A stretch of DNA of 64,000 nt from Candidatus Lutibacillus vidarii (lineage in GTDB: Bacteria; Actinomycetota; Actinomycetes; Actinomycetales; Dermatophilaceae): contig JADKGA010000002.1 of assembly GCA_016717165.1 (NCBI GenBank), positions 62,001 through 126,000 on the forward strand. Direction: 5' to 3'. The first letter of the stretch is position 1. Every line of letters begins with the position of its first letter. A program made the position numbers and the translations under genes. Shown piece after piece: positions 49,579 to 59,414 of this stretch. Below the pieces are notes generated by a model. It ran no database searches. It was given only the letters and a program-made list of their open reading frames with translations, and was not told the DNA's origin.

Positions 49579-50943
49579 TCAGGCCCGGGTGCTGACGTGC
49601 TCGGTGTCGAAGTGGTTGGCCAGCTGGGGCGAGTGGTGGTTGAGCAGGTGGACGACGGTCAGGTGCATCCACACCGCGCAGATGGCGGTGACGACGAAGA
49701 GGCAGGCGAAGGTGCTCGACGGGAGTCCACTCCAGGCCTTCGAGTAGGCGAACATCGGCGGGAGGAAGAAGCCGCCGAGGCCGCCGAGCATGCCGACCAG
49801 GCCACCGACCGAGCCGACATTGTCGGGGAAGTACTCGGGGATGTGCTTGTAGACGGCGGCCTTGCCGATGCCCATGGCCACGCCGAGGAAGAAGACGAGG
49901 ATCACGAAGGGCACCAGGCCCATGTGGTAGCCGAGGTGCTCGGTCTGCGCGCCGCTGGGGTGGGCCAGGACGATATAGCCGTTCGGCATCATGAGGATGC
50001 CGGAGGTGAGGAGCATGACCGCGAAGGTCCAGTACATGACCCGGCGGGCGCCGATCCGGTCGGAGACCCAGCCGCCGACCGGCCGCAGCAGCGAGGCGGG
50101 GAAGATGAAGGTGGCGGTGAGCAGGGCGGCCGTCCCGAGCTCGACGCCGAAGTTGTCGATGTAGTACTTCGGCAGCCAGGCCGAGAGGGCGACATAGGCG
50201 CCGAAGACGGCGACGTAGTAGAGGCTGAACCGCCAGACCCGCACCTGCTTGAGCGGCAGCAACATCTCGCGGATCGGCTTGGTCGCCCCGGGCATCCGGT
50301 CCCGACGGGGCACGACGACATACGTGAGGACGGCCAGCGCCAGGAGCAGGACCGAGTAGATGACCGGGACGAGCCGCCACCCGCCCTGGACGCCGAGGAC
50401 GAACGAGCTGCCGGCGGTCCCGACGATGATCGGAGGGCCGATGAACTTAGTGACCGAGGCGCCGACATTTCCGGCCCCGAAGACCCCGAGCGCGAAGCCC
50501 TGCCGCTCCCGGCCGAACCATGCGGCGTTCCACGCGATCCCGACCGAGAAGAGGTTGCCGGCGAAGCCGACGAGGAAGGCCAGGACGAGGAGCATGCCGT
50601 AGCTGCTGGCCTTGGAGATGAAGAAGGCCGGGACGGCGGTGGTCGCGAGCATGACGATGGTGACCTTGCGCCCGCCGATCCGGTCGGCGAGCATCCCGGC
50701 CGGCAGCCGCCACATCGAGCCGTTGAGGACCGCGACCGCGGTGATCCAGGACAGCTCGACGTCGCTGAGCCTGAACTCCTTCTGGATCGACGGGCCGAGG
50801 ATCCCGAACATCAGCCACACCGCGAACATCGCGGTGAAGGCCGCGGTGGACATGACCATGACCCGGGTCGCGCCGCGCCCGGTGTCGTGGATGGGAGCGA
50901 CGACCTCGCCTGCGAGAGCGCCTGGGTGCTGCACGTCAACCAC
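49579..50943 (-). CDS. Second NarK-type nitrate/nitrite transporter (MFS)
   Basis: About 454 residues. Start uncertain: the frame opens at TTG 50985, and GTG 50943 or GTG 50934 are more plausible. Contains AFLVGFAGNLFSVGIAWNAA and GFALGVFGAGNVGASVTKFI, the NarK-like nitrate signatures, with a longer N-terminus than its neighbour. It is divergent from the nar regulator and narGHJI and shares with them a control region containing repeated TCCTCTAAAT-type motifs, so it is likely induced with nitrate respiration. Confidence 0.87.
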   Translation of the reverse strand: MVDVQHPGALAGEVVAPIHDTGRGATRVMVMSTAAFTAMFAVWLMFGILGPSIQKEFRLSDVELSWITAVAVLNGSMWRLPAGMLADRIGGRKVTIVMLATTAVPAFFISKASSYGMLLVLAFLVGFAGNLFSVGIAWNAAWFGRERQGFALGVFGAGNVGASVTKFIGPPIIVGTAGSSFVLGVQGGWRLVPVIYSVLLLALAVLTYVVVPRRDRMPGATKPIREMLLPLKQVRVWRFSLYYVAVFGAYVALSAWLPKYYIDNFGVELGTAALLTATFIFPASLLRPVGGWVSDRIGARRVMYWTFAVMLLTSGILMMPNGYIVLAHPSGAQTEHLGYHMGLVPFVILVFFLGVAMGIGKAAVYKHIPEYFPDNVGSVGGLVGMLGGLGGFFLPPMFAYSKAWSGLPSSTFACLFVVTAICAVWMHLTVVHLLNHHSPQLANHFDTEHVSTRA

Positions 50944-51176
50944 GTCCTCGAACCATCCTCTAAATTCGGAACTGTCGCCCGGCAAAAGAGCGCGAGGATG
51001 ACGCTACTCCGGTCCGGAGTCCTCTTAATCAGGACCCGCTCCGCTAAACTGAGTCACCCTCATCACACCCCTGACCTGGCCAAATATTCACCTTGAGCCG
51101 GGCCCCACGCCAGCCGGAGTGTGCTTTGATAGGTCACACACCCGGAGTCCTCTAAATCAAGGAGACCTGGCCACCC
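50944..51176. promoter_or_regulatory. nar control region with three repeated motifs
   Basis: The divergent region between narK and the nar regulator holds three related same-strand sites: TCCTCTAAATT at 50956-50966, TCCGGAGTCCTCTTAATCA at 51013-51031 and CCCGGAGTCCTCTAAATCAA at 51141-51160. The latter two share 17 of 18 positions. They probably are binding sites for the regulator encoded at 51177 or for another nitrate/redox factor. The AT-rich stretch CTGGCCAAATATTCACC at 51074-51090 may hold a promoter. Confidence 0.6.
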
Positions 51177-51935
51177 GTGAGCCCCGAGCACCTCCCGGTC
51201 CTCTCCTCGGACGTCCGCCGGCGCATCCTCGACCACCTCAACGTCGTCGCCGACCGGGCCGCCCCCGGCGAGTCGATGGGTCGCAGCGCCGCCGACCTCG
51301 CCGAGTTCCTCGGCCTGCATGTCACGACGGTCCGCTTCCACCTCGACCAGCTCGTCACCGCGGGCTTCCTCGTCACCGCCTTCGAGCGCACCCCGCGGGT
51401 CGGTCGCCCCCGGAAGCTGTATGCCGCCCCGCGCCTCGACGCCGGCGCCGAGGCCGAGACCCAGCGGCACTACCAGGTGCTCGCCGCCCTGCTGGCGCAG
51501 AGCTGGCCCGCGGACGGGAGCGAGCCGCTCAGCCCCGAGGAGGCCGGGCGCCGCTGGGCCGCCGCGCACACCGACCCCGAGCGCGCCACCACGCCCCCCG
51601 CGACGACACCGGGTCGCTGGCTGGCCAAGGTCGGCGACATGGTCGACCAGCTCGAGCACTGGGGCTACACCCCGGAGCTGGCGACCTCCAACGGTGGTCG
51701 CACCGTGACCATCGCCCTGCACAACTGCCCCTTCCTCGCGCTGGCCAGGGTGCGTCCCGACGTCGTGTGCGGGGTCCACCAGGGCCTCATCGTCGGCGCG
51801 CTCGGCAGCGTCGGCGAGCGAGACGTCCGCATCGAGGTGCGTCCCTTCGTCGCGCCGACCCGGTGCCTGGTCAAGGTCAGCACCGACACCCCCTTCATCA
51901 CCACCGCCTCCGCTCTCGAAGGAGAGATCCGATGA
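51177..51935 (+). CDS. HTH regulator with SufR-like cysteine motif, first gene of nar operon
   Basis: 252 residues from GTG 51177. N-terminal winged HTH (SSDVRRRILDHL, GLHVTTVRFHLDQLVTAGFL, GRPRKLY), the ArsR/DeoR-like type also found in SufR. C-terminal half contains Cys184 (HNCPFLALA), Cys198 (VVCGVHQ) and Cys230 (TRCLVK), spacing close to the three cluster-binding cysteines of SufR, so it may hold an Fe-S cluster and sense oxygen, NO or redox state. Its stop overlaps the narG start (ATGA), so it is translated with the nitrate reductase. Autoregulation through the repeated upstream motifs is inferred. Confidence 0.82.
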   Translation: MSPEHLPVLSSDVRRRILDHLNVVADRAAPGESMGRSAADLAEFLGLHVTTVRFHLDQLVTAGFLVTAFERTPRVGRPRKLYAAPRLDAGAEAETQRHYQVLAALLAQSWPADGSEPLSPEEAGRRWAAAHTDPERATTPPATTPGRWLAKVGDMVDQLEHWGYTPELATSNGGRTVTIALHNCPFLALARVRPDVVCGVHQGLIVGALGSVGERDVRIEVRPFVAPTRCLVKVSTDTPFITTASALEGEIR

Positions 51936-54900
51936 CCATCGAGGTCGAGCGCCCCGACGCAGCGCAGCCCGCCGGACTCGACGGGCCGGTCGCGCAGGCC
52001 CTCGTCAACACTCGTCGCTTCTTCACCAAGGCCACCGGCGCGACGGTCTCCGCCGACGGGCGCACCCTGCACAAGATCGGCGGCCGCGAAGGCGACAGCT
52101 TCTACCGGGACCGGTGGGCGCACGACAAGGTCGTCCGCTCGACCCACGGGGTCAACTGCACCGGCTCGTGCTCGTGGAAGGTCTACGTCAAGGACGGGAT
52201 CATCACCTGGGAGGCCCAGCAGACCGACTACCCGTCCGCCGGCCCGGACCGCCCCGAGTACGAGCCCCGTGGCTGCCCCCGCGGCGCGGCCTTCTCCTGG
52301 TACACCTACTCCCCGACCCGGGTCCGCTATCCCTATGTCCGCGGGGTGCTGCTCGAACAGTTCCGCGCCGCCAAGGCCGTCGTCGGGGACCCGGTCGTCG
52401 CGTGGGCGGCGATCCAGCAGGACCCGGCCGCGCGGGCGGCATACACCAGTGCTCGTGGCAAGGGTGGGCTGGTCCGCGCGAGCTGGGACGAGGTCGTCGA
52501 GCTCGTCGCCGCGGCGCACGTCTACACGGTCAAGCGCTGGGGGCCGGACCGGATCGCCGGCTTCTCCCCGATCCCGGCGATGTCGCCGGTGTCCTATGCC
52601 TCGGGCGCGCGCTTCCTCGAGCTCATCGGCGCGCCGATGCTCTCCTTCTACGACTGGTATGCCGACCTGCCCAACGCCTCCCCGCAGATGTTCGGCGACC
52701 AGACCGACGTGCCCGAGTCGGGCGACTGGTGGGACGCCGGCTACCTCATGATGTGGGGCTCGAACGTCCCGATGACCCGCACCCCGGACGCGCACTGGAT
52801 GACCGAGGCCCGCTACCGCGGCCAGAAGGTCGTCGCCGTGGCGCCGGACTACGCCGAGAACGTCAAGTTCGCCGACGAGTGGGTGCCCTGCCGGCCCGGG
52901 GTCGACGGGGCCCTGGCCATGGGCATGGGCCACGTCATCCTCAAGGAGTTCTTCGCCGACCGACAGGTCGACTTCTTCGAGGACTACAACCGGCGGTACA
53001 CCGACCTGCCCTTCCTCATCTCCCTCGAGCAGGGCCCGGATGCGGCATACACGACCGGCAAGTTCGTCGTCGCCGGTGACCTCGACGTCCCCGAGAAGGA
53101 CTCCGAGAACGCGATGTGGAAGCCGGTCGTCCTCGACGGACGGACCGGTCAGGTCGCCGTCCCCAATGGCTCGGTCGGTTTCCGGTATGGCGACGAGGGC
53201 CTCGGCAAGTGGAACCTCGACCTCGGCGAGATCGAGCCGCGGCTGAGCCTGCTCGGGGCGCACGACGGCACCGCGCTGGTGCGCTTCCCGCGGTTCGACG
53301 CCGAGGGCGGGCTGGTCGCCTACGAGACCCGCGGCGTCCCGGTCCGCACCATCGGCGGCCGGTTGGTCACGACGGTGCTCGACCTGCTCCTGGCCCACTA
53401 CGGGGTGGCTCGCCCCGGTCTGCCCGGCACGTGGCCGACCGGGTATGCCGACGCCTCGGTCCCGGCCACCCCTGCGTGGGCGGCCGAGATCACCGGTGTG
53501 CCCGCCGAGCAGATCACCCGGCTGGCCCGCGAGTGGGCGCAGAACGCGATCGACACCCAGGGCCGCGGGATGATCCTCATGGGCGCGGGGACCAACCACT
53601 GGTTCCACTCCGACCAGATCTACCGGGCGATGCTGCTGCTGACGACGATCACCGGGTGCCAGGGCCGCAACGGCGGCGGGTGGGCGCACTATGTCGGGCA
53701 GGAGAAGATCCGCCCGATCATGGGCTTCCAGCACCTCGCCTTCGCCCTGGACTGGCACCGGCCGCCGCGGCACATGAACCAGACGGCGTACTGGTACGTC
53801 AACACCAGCCAGTACCGCTATGACACCTTCACCGCCGACGACCTCGACGCCGGGACCGGGGTCTTCGCCGGCAAGGGCGTCATGGACCTGCTCGCCCAGT
53901 CGGTGCGGCTGGGCTGGACGCCGAGCTATCCCACCTTCAACCGCAGCAGCCTCACCCTGGCCGACGAGGCGAAGGCGGCCGGGATGGAGCCGGCGGCTTA
54001 TGTCGTCGAGCAGCTGAAGTCCGGGGCGCTGAAGTTCGCGGTCGAGGACCCGGAGGCGCCGGAGAACCACCCGCGGCTGCTCAGCCTGTGGCGCTCCAAC
54101 CTGCTCGGCTCGAGCGCGAAGGGCAACGAGTACTTCCTCAAGCACCTCCTCGGCACCGACCACGCGGTGACCGCGGCCGAGGCCCCGCCGGAGCAGCGGC
54201 CGAACGGCATCGAGTGGCCCGAGCACGCCGCCGAGGCCAAGCTCGACTTGCTGACGACGATCGACTTCCGGATGACCAGCTCGACGCTCTTCTCCGATGT
54301 GGTCCTCCCGGCGGCGACGTGGTACGAGAAGCACGACCTGTCGACCACCGACATGCACCCCTTCGTCCACTCCTTCAGCCCGGCCATCGCACCGCCCTGG
54401 GAGGCCCGGACCGACTGGGGCATCTGGAAGGCGATCGCCAAGAAGTTCTCCTCGCTCGCGGTCGACCACCTGGGCACCCGGACCGATGTCGTCGCCAAGC
54501 CGCTATGGCATGACACGCCCGAGGCGCTGGCCACGGTCCACGGGGTCGTCAAGGACTGGCGCACCGGCGAGGTCGAGCCGGTGCCCGGGCGGACCATGCC
54601 GGTGCTCGCGGTGGCCGAGCGCGACTACCCGGCGACCTTCCAGAAGATGACCTCGATCGGTCCGCTCATGGAGAAGGTCGGCATGCTCACCAAGGGCGTG
54701 CCGTATGACGTCAAGCGCGAGATCAAGCTGCTGCGCCGACGCAACGGGGTGGCCAAGACCGGCGCGGGTGCCGGCCAGCCCAGGCTCAAGAGCGACGTCC
54801 ATGTCGCCGACGCCATCCTCCACCTGTCGGCGACGACGAACGGGCACCTGTCGACCCACGGCTTCAAGAATGTCGAGAAGCGGACCGGCACCCAGCTGCA

Positions 54901-55669
54901 CGACCTCGCGGCCGAGCACCAGGGCAAGCAGGTGACCTTCGCCGACACCCAGGTCGCCCCCGTCCCGGTCATCACCTCCCCGGAGTGGTCCGGCTCGGAG
55001 TCCGGCGGGCGGCGGTACAGCCCGTTCACCATCAATATCGAGCGGCTCAAGCCCTTCCACACCCTCACCGGTCGACAGCAGTTCTACCTCGACCACGACT
55101 GGGTCATCGGCATGGGCGAGGCCCTCCCGGTGCACCGACCGCCGCTCAACATGACCACGCTGTTCGGCGAGACCCCGATCGGGGGTCAGTCGGAGTCCCA
55201 CGGGCAGCGCAGCGTGTCGGTCCGGTACCTCACCCCGCACAACAAGTGGTCGATCCACAGCGAGTACCAGGACAACCTCTACATGCTCTCGCTCTCGCGC
55301 GGTGGGCAGACGATCTGGATGTCCGACGCCGACGCCGACAAGGTCGGGATCAAGGACAACGACTGGGTCGAGCTGGTCAACCGCAATGGCGTCGTCGCGT
55401 GTCGCGCCATCGTCACCCACCGGATGCCCGAGGGGACGATCTACATGCCGCACGCGCAGGACCGGATGGTCGACGTGCCGCTCACCGAGACCAACAACCG
55501 CCGGGGCGGCATCCACAACTCGCTGACCCGGATCATGATCAAGCCGACCCACATCATCGGCGGCTACGCGCAGCTCGCCTACTTCTTCAACTACATCGGC
55601 CCGACGGGGAACAACCGCGACGAAGTGACGATGATCCGCCGCCGCGCGAACCAGGAGGTGCAGTACTGA
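51932..55669 (+). CDS. narG: Respiratory nitrate reductase alpha subunit
   Basis: 1245 residues, ATG 51932. The catalytic bis-MGD molybdenum subunit that reduces nitrate to nitrite on the cytoplasmic face of the membrane. Visible: the FS0 [4Fe-4S] ligands His72, Cys76, Cys80 and Cys115 (THGVNCTGSCSW ... RGCPRG), the molybdenum ligand Asp245 in YDWYADLPNASPQ, and DQTDVPESGDWWDAGY. Full length compared with E. coli NarG (1247). Its stop overlaps narH (TGATG). The upstream regulator gene is translationally coupled. Confidence 0.97.
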   Translation: MTIEVERPDAAQPAGLDGPVAQALVNTRRFFTKATGATVSADGRTLHKIGGREGDSFYRDRWAHDKVVRSTHGVNCTGSCSWKVYVKDGIITWEAQQTDYPSAGPDRPEYEPRGCPRGAAFSWYTYSPTRVRYPYVRGVLLEQFRAAKAVVGDPVVAWAAIQQDPAARAAYTSARGKGGLVRASWDEVVELVAAAHVYTVKRWGPDRIAGFSPIPAMSPVSYASGARFLELIGAPMLSFYDWYADLPNASPQMFGDQTDVPESGDWWDAGYLMMWGSNVPMTRTPDAHWMTEARYRGQKVVAVAPDYAENVKFADEWVPCRPGVDGALAMGMGHVILKEFFADRQVDFFEDYNRRYTDLPFLISLEQGPDAAYTTGKFVVAGDLDVPEKDSENAMWKPVVLDGRTGQVAVPNGSVGFRYGDEGLGKWNLDLGEIEPRLSLLGAHDGTALVRFPRFDAEGGLVAYETRGVPVRTIGGRLVTTVLDLLLAHYGVARPGLPGTWPTGYADASVPATPAWAAEITGVPAEQITRLAREWAQNAIDTQGRGMILMGAGTNHWFHSDQIYRAMLLLTTITGCQGRNGGGWAHYVGQEKIRPIMGFQHLAFALDWHRPPRHMNQTAYWYVNTSQYRYDTFTADDLDAGTGVFAGKGVMDLLAQSVRLGWTPSYPTFNRSSLTLADEAKAAGMEPAAYVVEQLKSGALKFAVEDPEAPENHPRLLSLWRSNLLGSSAKGNEYFLKHLLGTDHAVTAAEAPPEQRPNGIEWPEHAAEAKLDLLTTIDFRMTSSTLFSDVVLPAATWYEKHDLSTTDMHPFVHSFSPAIAPPWEARTDWGIWKAIAKKFSSLAVDHLGTRTDVVAKPLWHDTPEALATVHGVVKDWRTGEVEPVPGRTMPVLAVAERDYPATFQKMTSIGPLMEKVGMLTKGVPYDVKREIKLLRRRNGVAKTGAGAGQPRLKSDVHVADAILHLSATTNGHLSTHGFKNVEKRTGTQLHDLAAEHQGKQVTFADTQVAPVPVITSPEWSGSESGGRRYSPFTINIERLKPFHTLTGRQQFYLDHDWVIGMGEALPVHRPPLNMTTLFGETPIGGQSESHGQRSVSVRYLTPHNKWSIHSEYQDNLYMLSLSRGGQTIWMSDADADKVGIKDNDWVELVNRNGVVACRAIVTHRMPEGTIYMPHAQDRMVDVPLTETNNRRGGIHNSLTRIMIKPTHIIGGYAQLAYFFNYIGPTGNNRDEVTMIRRRANQEVQY

Positions 55670-57336
55670 TGCGCATCATGGCCCAGCTGGCGATGGTGAT
55701 GAACCTCGACAAGTGCATCGGCTGCCACACCTGCTCGGTCACCTGCAAGCAGGCCTGGACCAACCGCGCCGGCACCGAGTACGTCTGGTTCAACAATGTC
55801 GAGACCCGGCCGGGCCTCGGCTACCCCCGCGGGTACGAGGACCAGGAGGAGTGGAAGGGCGGCTGGGTCCGGACGGCCACCGGCCGGTTGAAGCTGCGCG
55901 CCGGCGGCCGGTTCTCCAAGCTCTTCTCGATCTTCTCCAACCCGAAGATGCCGTCCCTGCAGGACTACTACGAGCCATGGACCTACGACTACGACATCCT
56001 GCTCAAGGCCCCGGCGCAGAAGAACTTCCCGGTCGCCCGACCGTATTCGATCATCAGCGGCAAGCCGATGAATGTCTCCTGGTCGGCGAACTGGGACGAC
56101 GACCTCGGCGGGTCCCGCACCCACGCGGTCAAGGACCCGATGCTCAAGGGCATCGAGGACAAGGTCACCTTCGAGTTCGAGAAGACCTTCATGTTCTACC
56201 TCCCGCGGATCTGCGAGCACTGCCTCAACCCGTCGTGCGCCGCATCGTGCCCGTCCGGGGCGATCTACAAGCGCACCGAGGACGGCATCGTCCTGGTCGA
56301 CCAGGACCGCTGCCGCGGCTGGCGGATGTGCATTTCCGGTTGCCCATACAAGAAGGTCTACTTCAACCACAAGACCGGTAAGGCCGAGAAGTGCACCTTC
56401 TGCTACCCGCGCGTCGAGGTCGGCCTGCCGACGGTGTGTGCGGAGACCTGCGTCGGGCGGCTTCGGTACATCGGGCTGGTCTTCTATGACGCCGACAAGG
56501 TCCTCGAGGCCGCGTCGGTGGAGAAGGACACCGACCTGTATGCCGCCCAGCGGGCCTGCTTCCTCGACCCTGACGACCTGGAGGTCCAGCAGGCCGCCCG
56601 CGACGCCGGCATCCCGCAGGAGTGGGTCCGGGCCGCCGAGCGGTCGCCGGTGTGGAAGCTCATCAGCAAGTACGAGGTGGCCCTGCCGTTGCACCCGGAG
56701 TACCGCACCATGCCGATGGTCTGGTACATCCCGCCGCTGTCCCCGGTCGTCGACGTCATCCGCGACACCGGGCACGACGCCGAGGACGCCGGCAACCTCT
56801 TCGCCGCGATCGACACCCTGCGGATCCCGGTCGAGTACCTCGCCAACCTCTTCGCCGCCGGCGACACCGGCCCGGTCGACACGTCGCTGCGGCGGCTGGC
56901 GGCCATGCGGTCCTATATGCGGGAGCGGACCATCGGCCGCGAGCCCGGCCCGGCGATGGCCGAAGCGGTGGGGATGTCCGAGGAGGACCTCTACGAGATG
57001 TTCCGGCTGCTCGCCATCGCGAAGTATGCCGACCGCTATGTCATCCCCACCGCCCACGCCGAGCAGGCGCACGCCCTCGAGGAGCTCGCCACCGAGTGCG
57101 CGCTCGACGGGGACGGCGGGGTCGGCATGGGCGGCTCCGGGCCGGTCGGGGAGGGCTCCGGCCCGCTCACGCCGGTCGCGATCGAGAACCTGCGGGTCCT
57201 CAAGGCCCGCGCGGCGGAGACCTCCGACGGCGAGCTGGTCGGCGGGGGCAGCAAGAGCGGCCGGGTCAACCTGTTGACCTGGGACGGCAAGGGCATCCCC
57301 CAGGGCATGTTCCCGACCGAGCGGAGGGACGGCTGA
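55669..57336 (+). CDS. narH: Respiratory nitrate reductase beta subunit
   Basis: 555 residues. Four Fe-S clusters carried by four Cys groups: CIGCHTCSVTCKQAW (16-26), CEHCLNPSCAASCPSG, CRGWRMCISGCPYKK and CTFCYP...CAETC. The tryptophan in CRGWRMC gives the 3Fe-4S cluster typical of NarH. It takes electrons from NarI haem and passes them to NarG. Slightly longer than the E. coli protein, with an extra C-terminal region rich in Gly near 485-500. Overlaps narG and narJ by 1-4 bases. Confidence 0.97.
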   Translation: MRIMAQLAMVMNLDKCIGCHTCSVTCKQAWTNRAGTEYVWFNNVETRPGLGYPRGYEDQEEWKGGWVRTATGRLKLRAGGRFSKLFSIFSNPKMPSLQDYYEPWTYDYDILLKAPAQKNFPVARPYSIISGKPMNVSWSANWDDDLGGSRTHAVKDPMLKGIEDKVTFEFEKTFMFYLPRICEHCLNPSCAASCPSGAIYKRTEDGIVLVDQDRCRGWRMCISGCPYKKVYFNHKTGKAEKCTFCYPRVEVGLPTVCAETCVGRLRYIGLVFYDADKVLEAASVEKDTDLYAAQRACFLDPDDLEVQQAARDAGIPQEWVRAAERSPVWKLISKYEVALPLHPEYRTMPMVWYIPPLSPVVDVIRDTGHDAEDAGNLFAAIDTLRIPVEYLANLFAAGDTGPVDTSLRRLAAMRSYMRERTIGREPGPAMAEAVGMSEEDLYEMFRLLAIAKYADRYVIPTAHAEQAHALEELATECALDGDGGVGMGGSGPVGEGSGPLTPVAIENLRVLKARAAETSDGELVGGGSKSGRVNLLTWDGKGIPQGMFPTERRDG

Positions 57337-58072
57337 TGTTCGGCCGCCGGAAGCGCACGGCCGCCCAGGACCGGTTCCCCGACGAGCAGCTGCGCATCGC
57401 CTGGCAGGTCTGCTCGCTGCTCCTGGACTACCCGAGCCCCACCCTGGTGGCCCAGCTGGACCTGGCGCGGCGGGCGGCAGGGAGCTGCCGGAATACCTCG
57501 CCGAGCCGGTGAACCGGCTCACCGACCATCTCGCGGCCACCCCGCTGACCGAGCTGCAGCGGGAGTATGTCGAGACCTTCGACCACACCCGCCGCGGCTG
57601 TCTCTACCTGACGTACTTCACCACCGGAGACACCCGCAAGCGGGGCCTGGCCCTGGTCCAGCTCAAGCAGGCCTACCGGCGCGCGGGCGTCGAGCTGACC
57701 AGCGGCGAGCTGCCCGACCACCTCGGGGTCGTCCTCGAGTTCGGGGCGACGGCTGACGTCGACACCGCGTGGACGATCCTCAACGGCTACCGGGCCAGCC
57801 TGGAGGTCCTGCGGATGGCGCTGCAGGACAAGGGGTCACCGTGGGCCGACGCGGTCGTCGCGATCAGCCGCACCCTGCCCGAGCTGGTCGGCGAGGACGC
57901 CGAGGCGGTGGCCAGGCTCATCGAGCAAGGGCCGCCCTCCGAGGACGTCGGCCTGGCCCCCTACGCGATGGACCCACGGCTCAACCCGCTGCCCGACTAT
58001 CTGGACCCCGCGGGGCCGCCCTCCGTGCTCTCCCCACTCGACGCCTACTCAGCAGCTGGAGCCGACCGATGA
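57336..58072 (+). pseudogene. narJ: Nitrate reductase chaperone NarJ, interrupted by one frameshift
   Basis: NarJ inserts the Mo cofactor into NarG and is not in the final enzyme. From ATG 57336 the first 48 or so residues read normally (QLRIAWQVCSLLLDYPSPTL), then the frame ends early at TGA 57510-57512. The rest of NarJ (LTELQREYVETFDHTRRGCL) is in the next frame. One extra G in GCAGGGAGCTG near 57480-57483 gives GELPEYLAEPV and a continuous 245-residue protein. All else, including the overlaps with narH and narI, is intact; I think this is a base-calling error or a recent mutation. If real, nitrate reductase would mature poorly. Confidence 0.88.
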
Positions 58073-58806
58073 CGACCTTCCTGTGGGTCATCTTCCCGTA
58101 CATGTGCCTGACCACCTTCGTCGTCGGGCACTACTGGCGCTACCACTACGACAAGTTCGGCTGGACCACCCGGTCCAGCCAGCTCTATGAGGACCGGCTG
58201 CTGCGGATCGGGTCGCCGCTGTTCCACTTCGGGATGCTCGGGGTCGTGGGGGGTCACCTCATCGGGCTGGTCCTCCCGCAGGGGTGGACCGACGCGATCG
58301 GGCTGAGCCGGCATACCTATCACGTGATTGCGCTGGCCGCGGGCATCCCCGCGGGGGTGGCCGCCGTGGTGGGGCTGCTCATCCTCATCTACCGTCGGCG
58401 GATGACCGGACCGGTCTTCAGCGCGACGACGACCAACGACAAGGCGATGTATGCCGTCCTCGGCGCCGTCATCATCCTCGGCATCTGGAACACCGTGGCG
58501 GGGTCGCTGCTGCAGTTCGGCGGCGAGTACAACTACCGCGACGGGGTCTCGCCATACTTCCGCAGCATCTTCGCCTTCGGGCCCAAGCCGGCCCTGATGG
58601 TCGGCGCGCCGCTGGGCTTCCAGCTGCACGCCCTGCTCGCCTTCCTGCTCTTCGCCATGTGGCCGTTCACCCGGCTGGTCCACGTCTTCTCGGCGCCGGT
58701 GGGCTACCTCACCCGGCCGTACATCGTCTACCGGTCCCGGGAGCCGCGCGCCGTGCGGGTCATGGGCACCCGGGCGCCGCAGCGTGGCTGGGAGCGCGTG
58801 GGGTGA
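58069..58806 (+). CDS. narI: Respiratory nitrate reductase gamma subunit (cytochrome b)
   Basis: 245 residues with five predicted membrane helices. Histidines that ligate the two b haems are expected in helices 2 and 5: SPLFHFGMLGVVGGHLIGL and FQLHALLAFLLF ... RLVHVFSAPVGY. It oxidises quinol at the outer face and sends electrons to NarH. Start overlaps the narJ stop (ATGA), and its own stop overlaps the mobA start. Confidence 0.96.
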   Translation: MTTFLWVIFPYMCLTTFVVGHYWRYHYDKFGWTTRSSQLYEDRLLRIGSPLFHFGMLGVVGGHLIGLVLPQGWTDAIGLSRHTYHVIALAAGIPAGVAAVVGLLILIYRRRMTGPVFSATTTNDKAMYAVLGAVIILGIWNTVAGSLLQFGGEYNYRDGVSPYFRSIFAFGPKPALMVGAPLGFQLHALLAFLLFAMWPFTRLVHVFSAPVGYLTRPYIVYRSREPRAVRVMGTRAPQRGWERVG

Positions 58807-59414
58807 TCCGCCACGACGCGATCGTCCTGGCCGGGGGCCGCGGCTCCCGGCTGGGTGGCGTGGACAAGGGCGCCGTCCCGGTGGCCGGACGCGCCCTGCT
58901 CGACCGGGTCCTCGACGCCGTGTCGGGGGCCGAGCAGGTAGTCGTCGTCGGCGACGGGCCGGTGCCCGCCGGGGTGCTTCTCACCCGTGAGGAGCCCGCC
59001 TACGGTGGGCCCGCCGCCGGGGTGGTCGCCGGGGTTCGCGCCCTGCGGGCCGCGTCCGGCCCCGAAGATCCGTCCGGGGGTATGCCGGCGCCCGCGCCCG
59101 TGGTGCTCGTCCTGGCCTGCGACCTCCCCTTCGCTGCGGCGGGGGTGGCCCTGCTGCGGGCGGCCGCCGAAGGCGACGGCGAGCTCGCGGACGTCGACGG
59201 GTGGAGCCTGGCCGAGCCCGAGGGCCGGCTCCAGTGGCTCTTCGGGCTCTACCGCGTCAGCGCGCTGGACCGGGCCGCGGCTGTCCTCGGCGATCCGACC
59301 GACCGGTCCATGGGCGCCCTACTCGGCGGCCTGCGGCTGCGCGCCGTTCCCGCCCCCGCCAGCATCACCACCGATATCGACACCCCGGAGGACCTGGACC
59401 GATGGACACCATGA
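58803..59414 (+). CDS. mobA: Molybdenum cofactor guanylyltransferase MobA-like
   Basis: 203 residues from GTG 58803, overlapping narI (GTGA). N-terminal nucleotide-binding LAGGRGSRLGGVDKGAV, then CDLPF with the metal-binding aspartate and C-terminal QWLFGLYR...ITTDIDTPEDLDRW. MobA attaches GMP to molybdopterin, producing the MGD that NarG needs, so it fits as the last dedicated gene of the nar operon. The coxL-type hydroxylase earlier in the window would need the cytosine form made by MocA instead. Confidence 0.92.
   Translation: MIRHDAIVLAGGRGSRLGGVDKGAVPVAGRALLDRVLDAVSGAEQVVVVGDGPVPAGVLLTREEPAYGGPAAGVVAGVRALRAASGPEDPSGGMPAPAPVVLVLACDLPFAAAGVALLRAAAEGDGELADVDGWSLAEPEGRLQWLFGLYRVSALDRAAAVLGDPTDRSMGALLGGLRLRAVPAPASITTDIDTPEDLDRWTP

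Noticed and set aside
51665..54469. 934-codon open frame antisense to the nar regulator and narG
   Set aside because: Mirrors narG codon bias and has no recognisable domain; narG is certain on the plus strand.
57336..58072. Decayed nar operon
   Set aside because: Only a single base is missing in narJ, with narG, narH, narI and all overlaps intact; sequence error is likelier.
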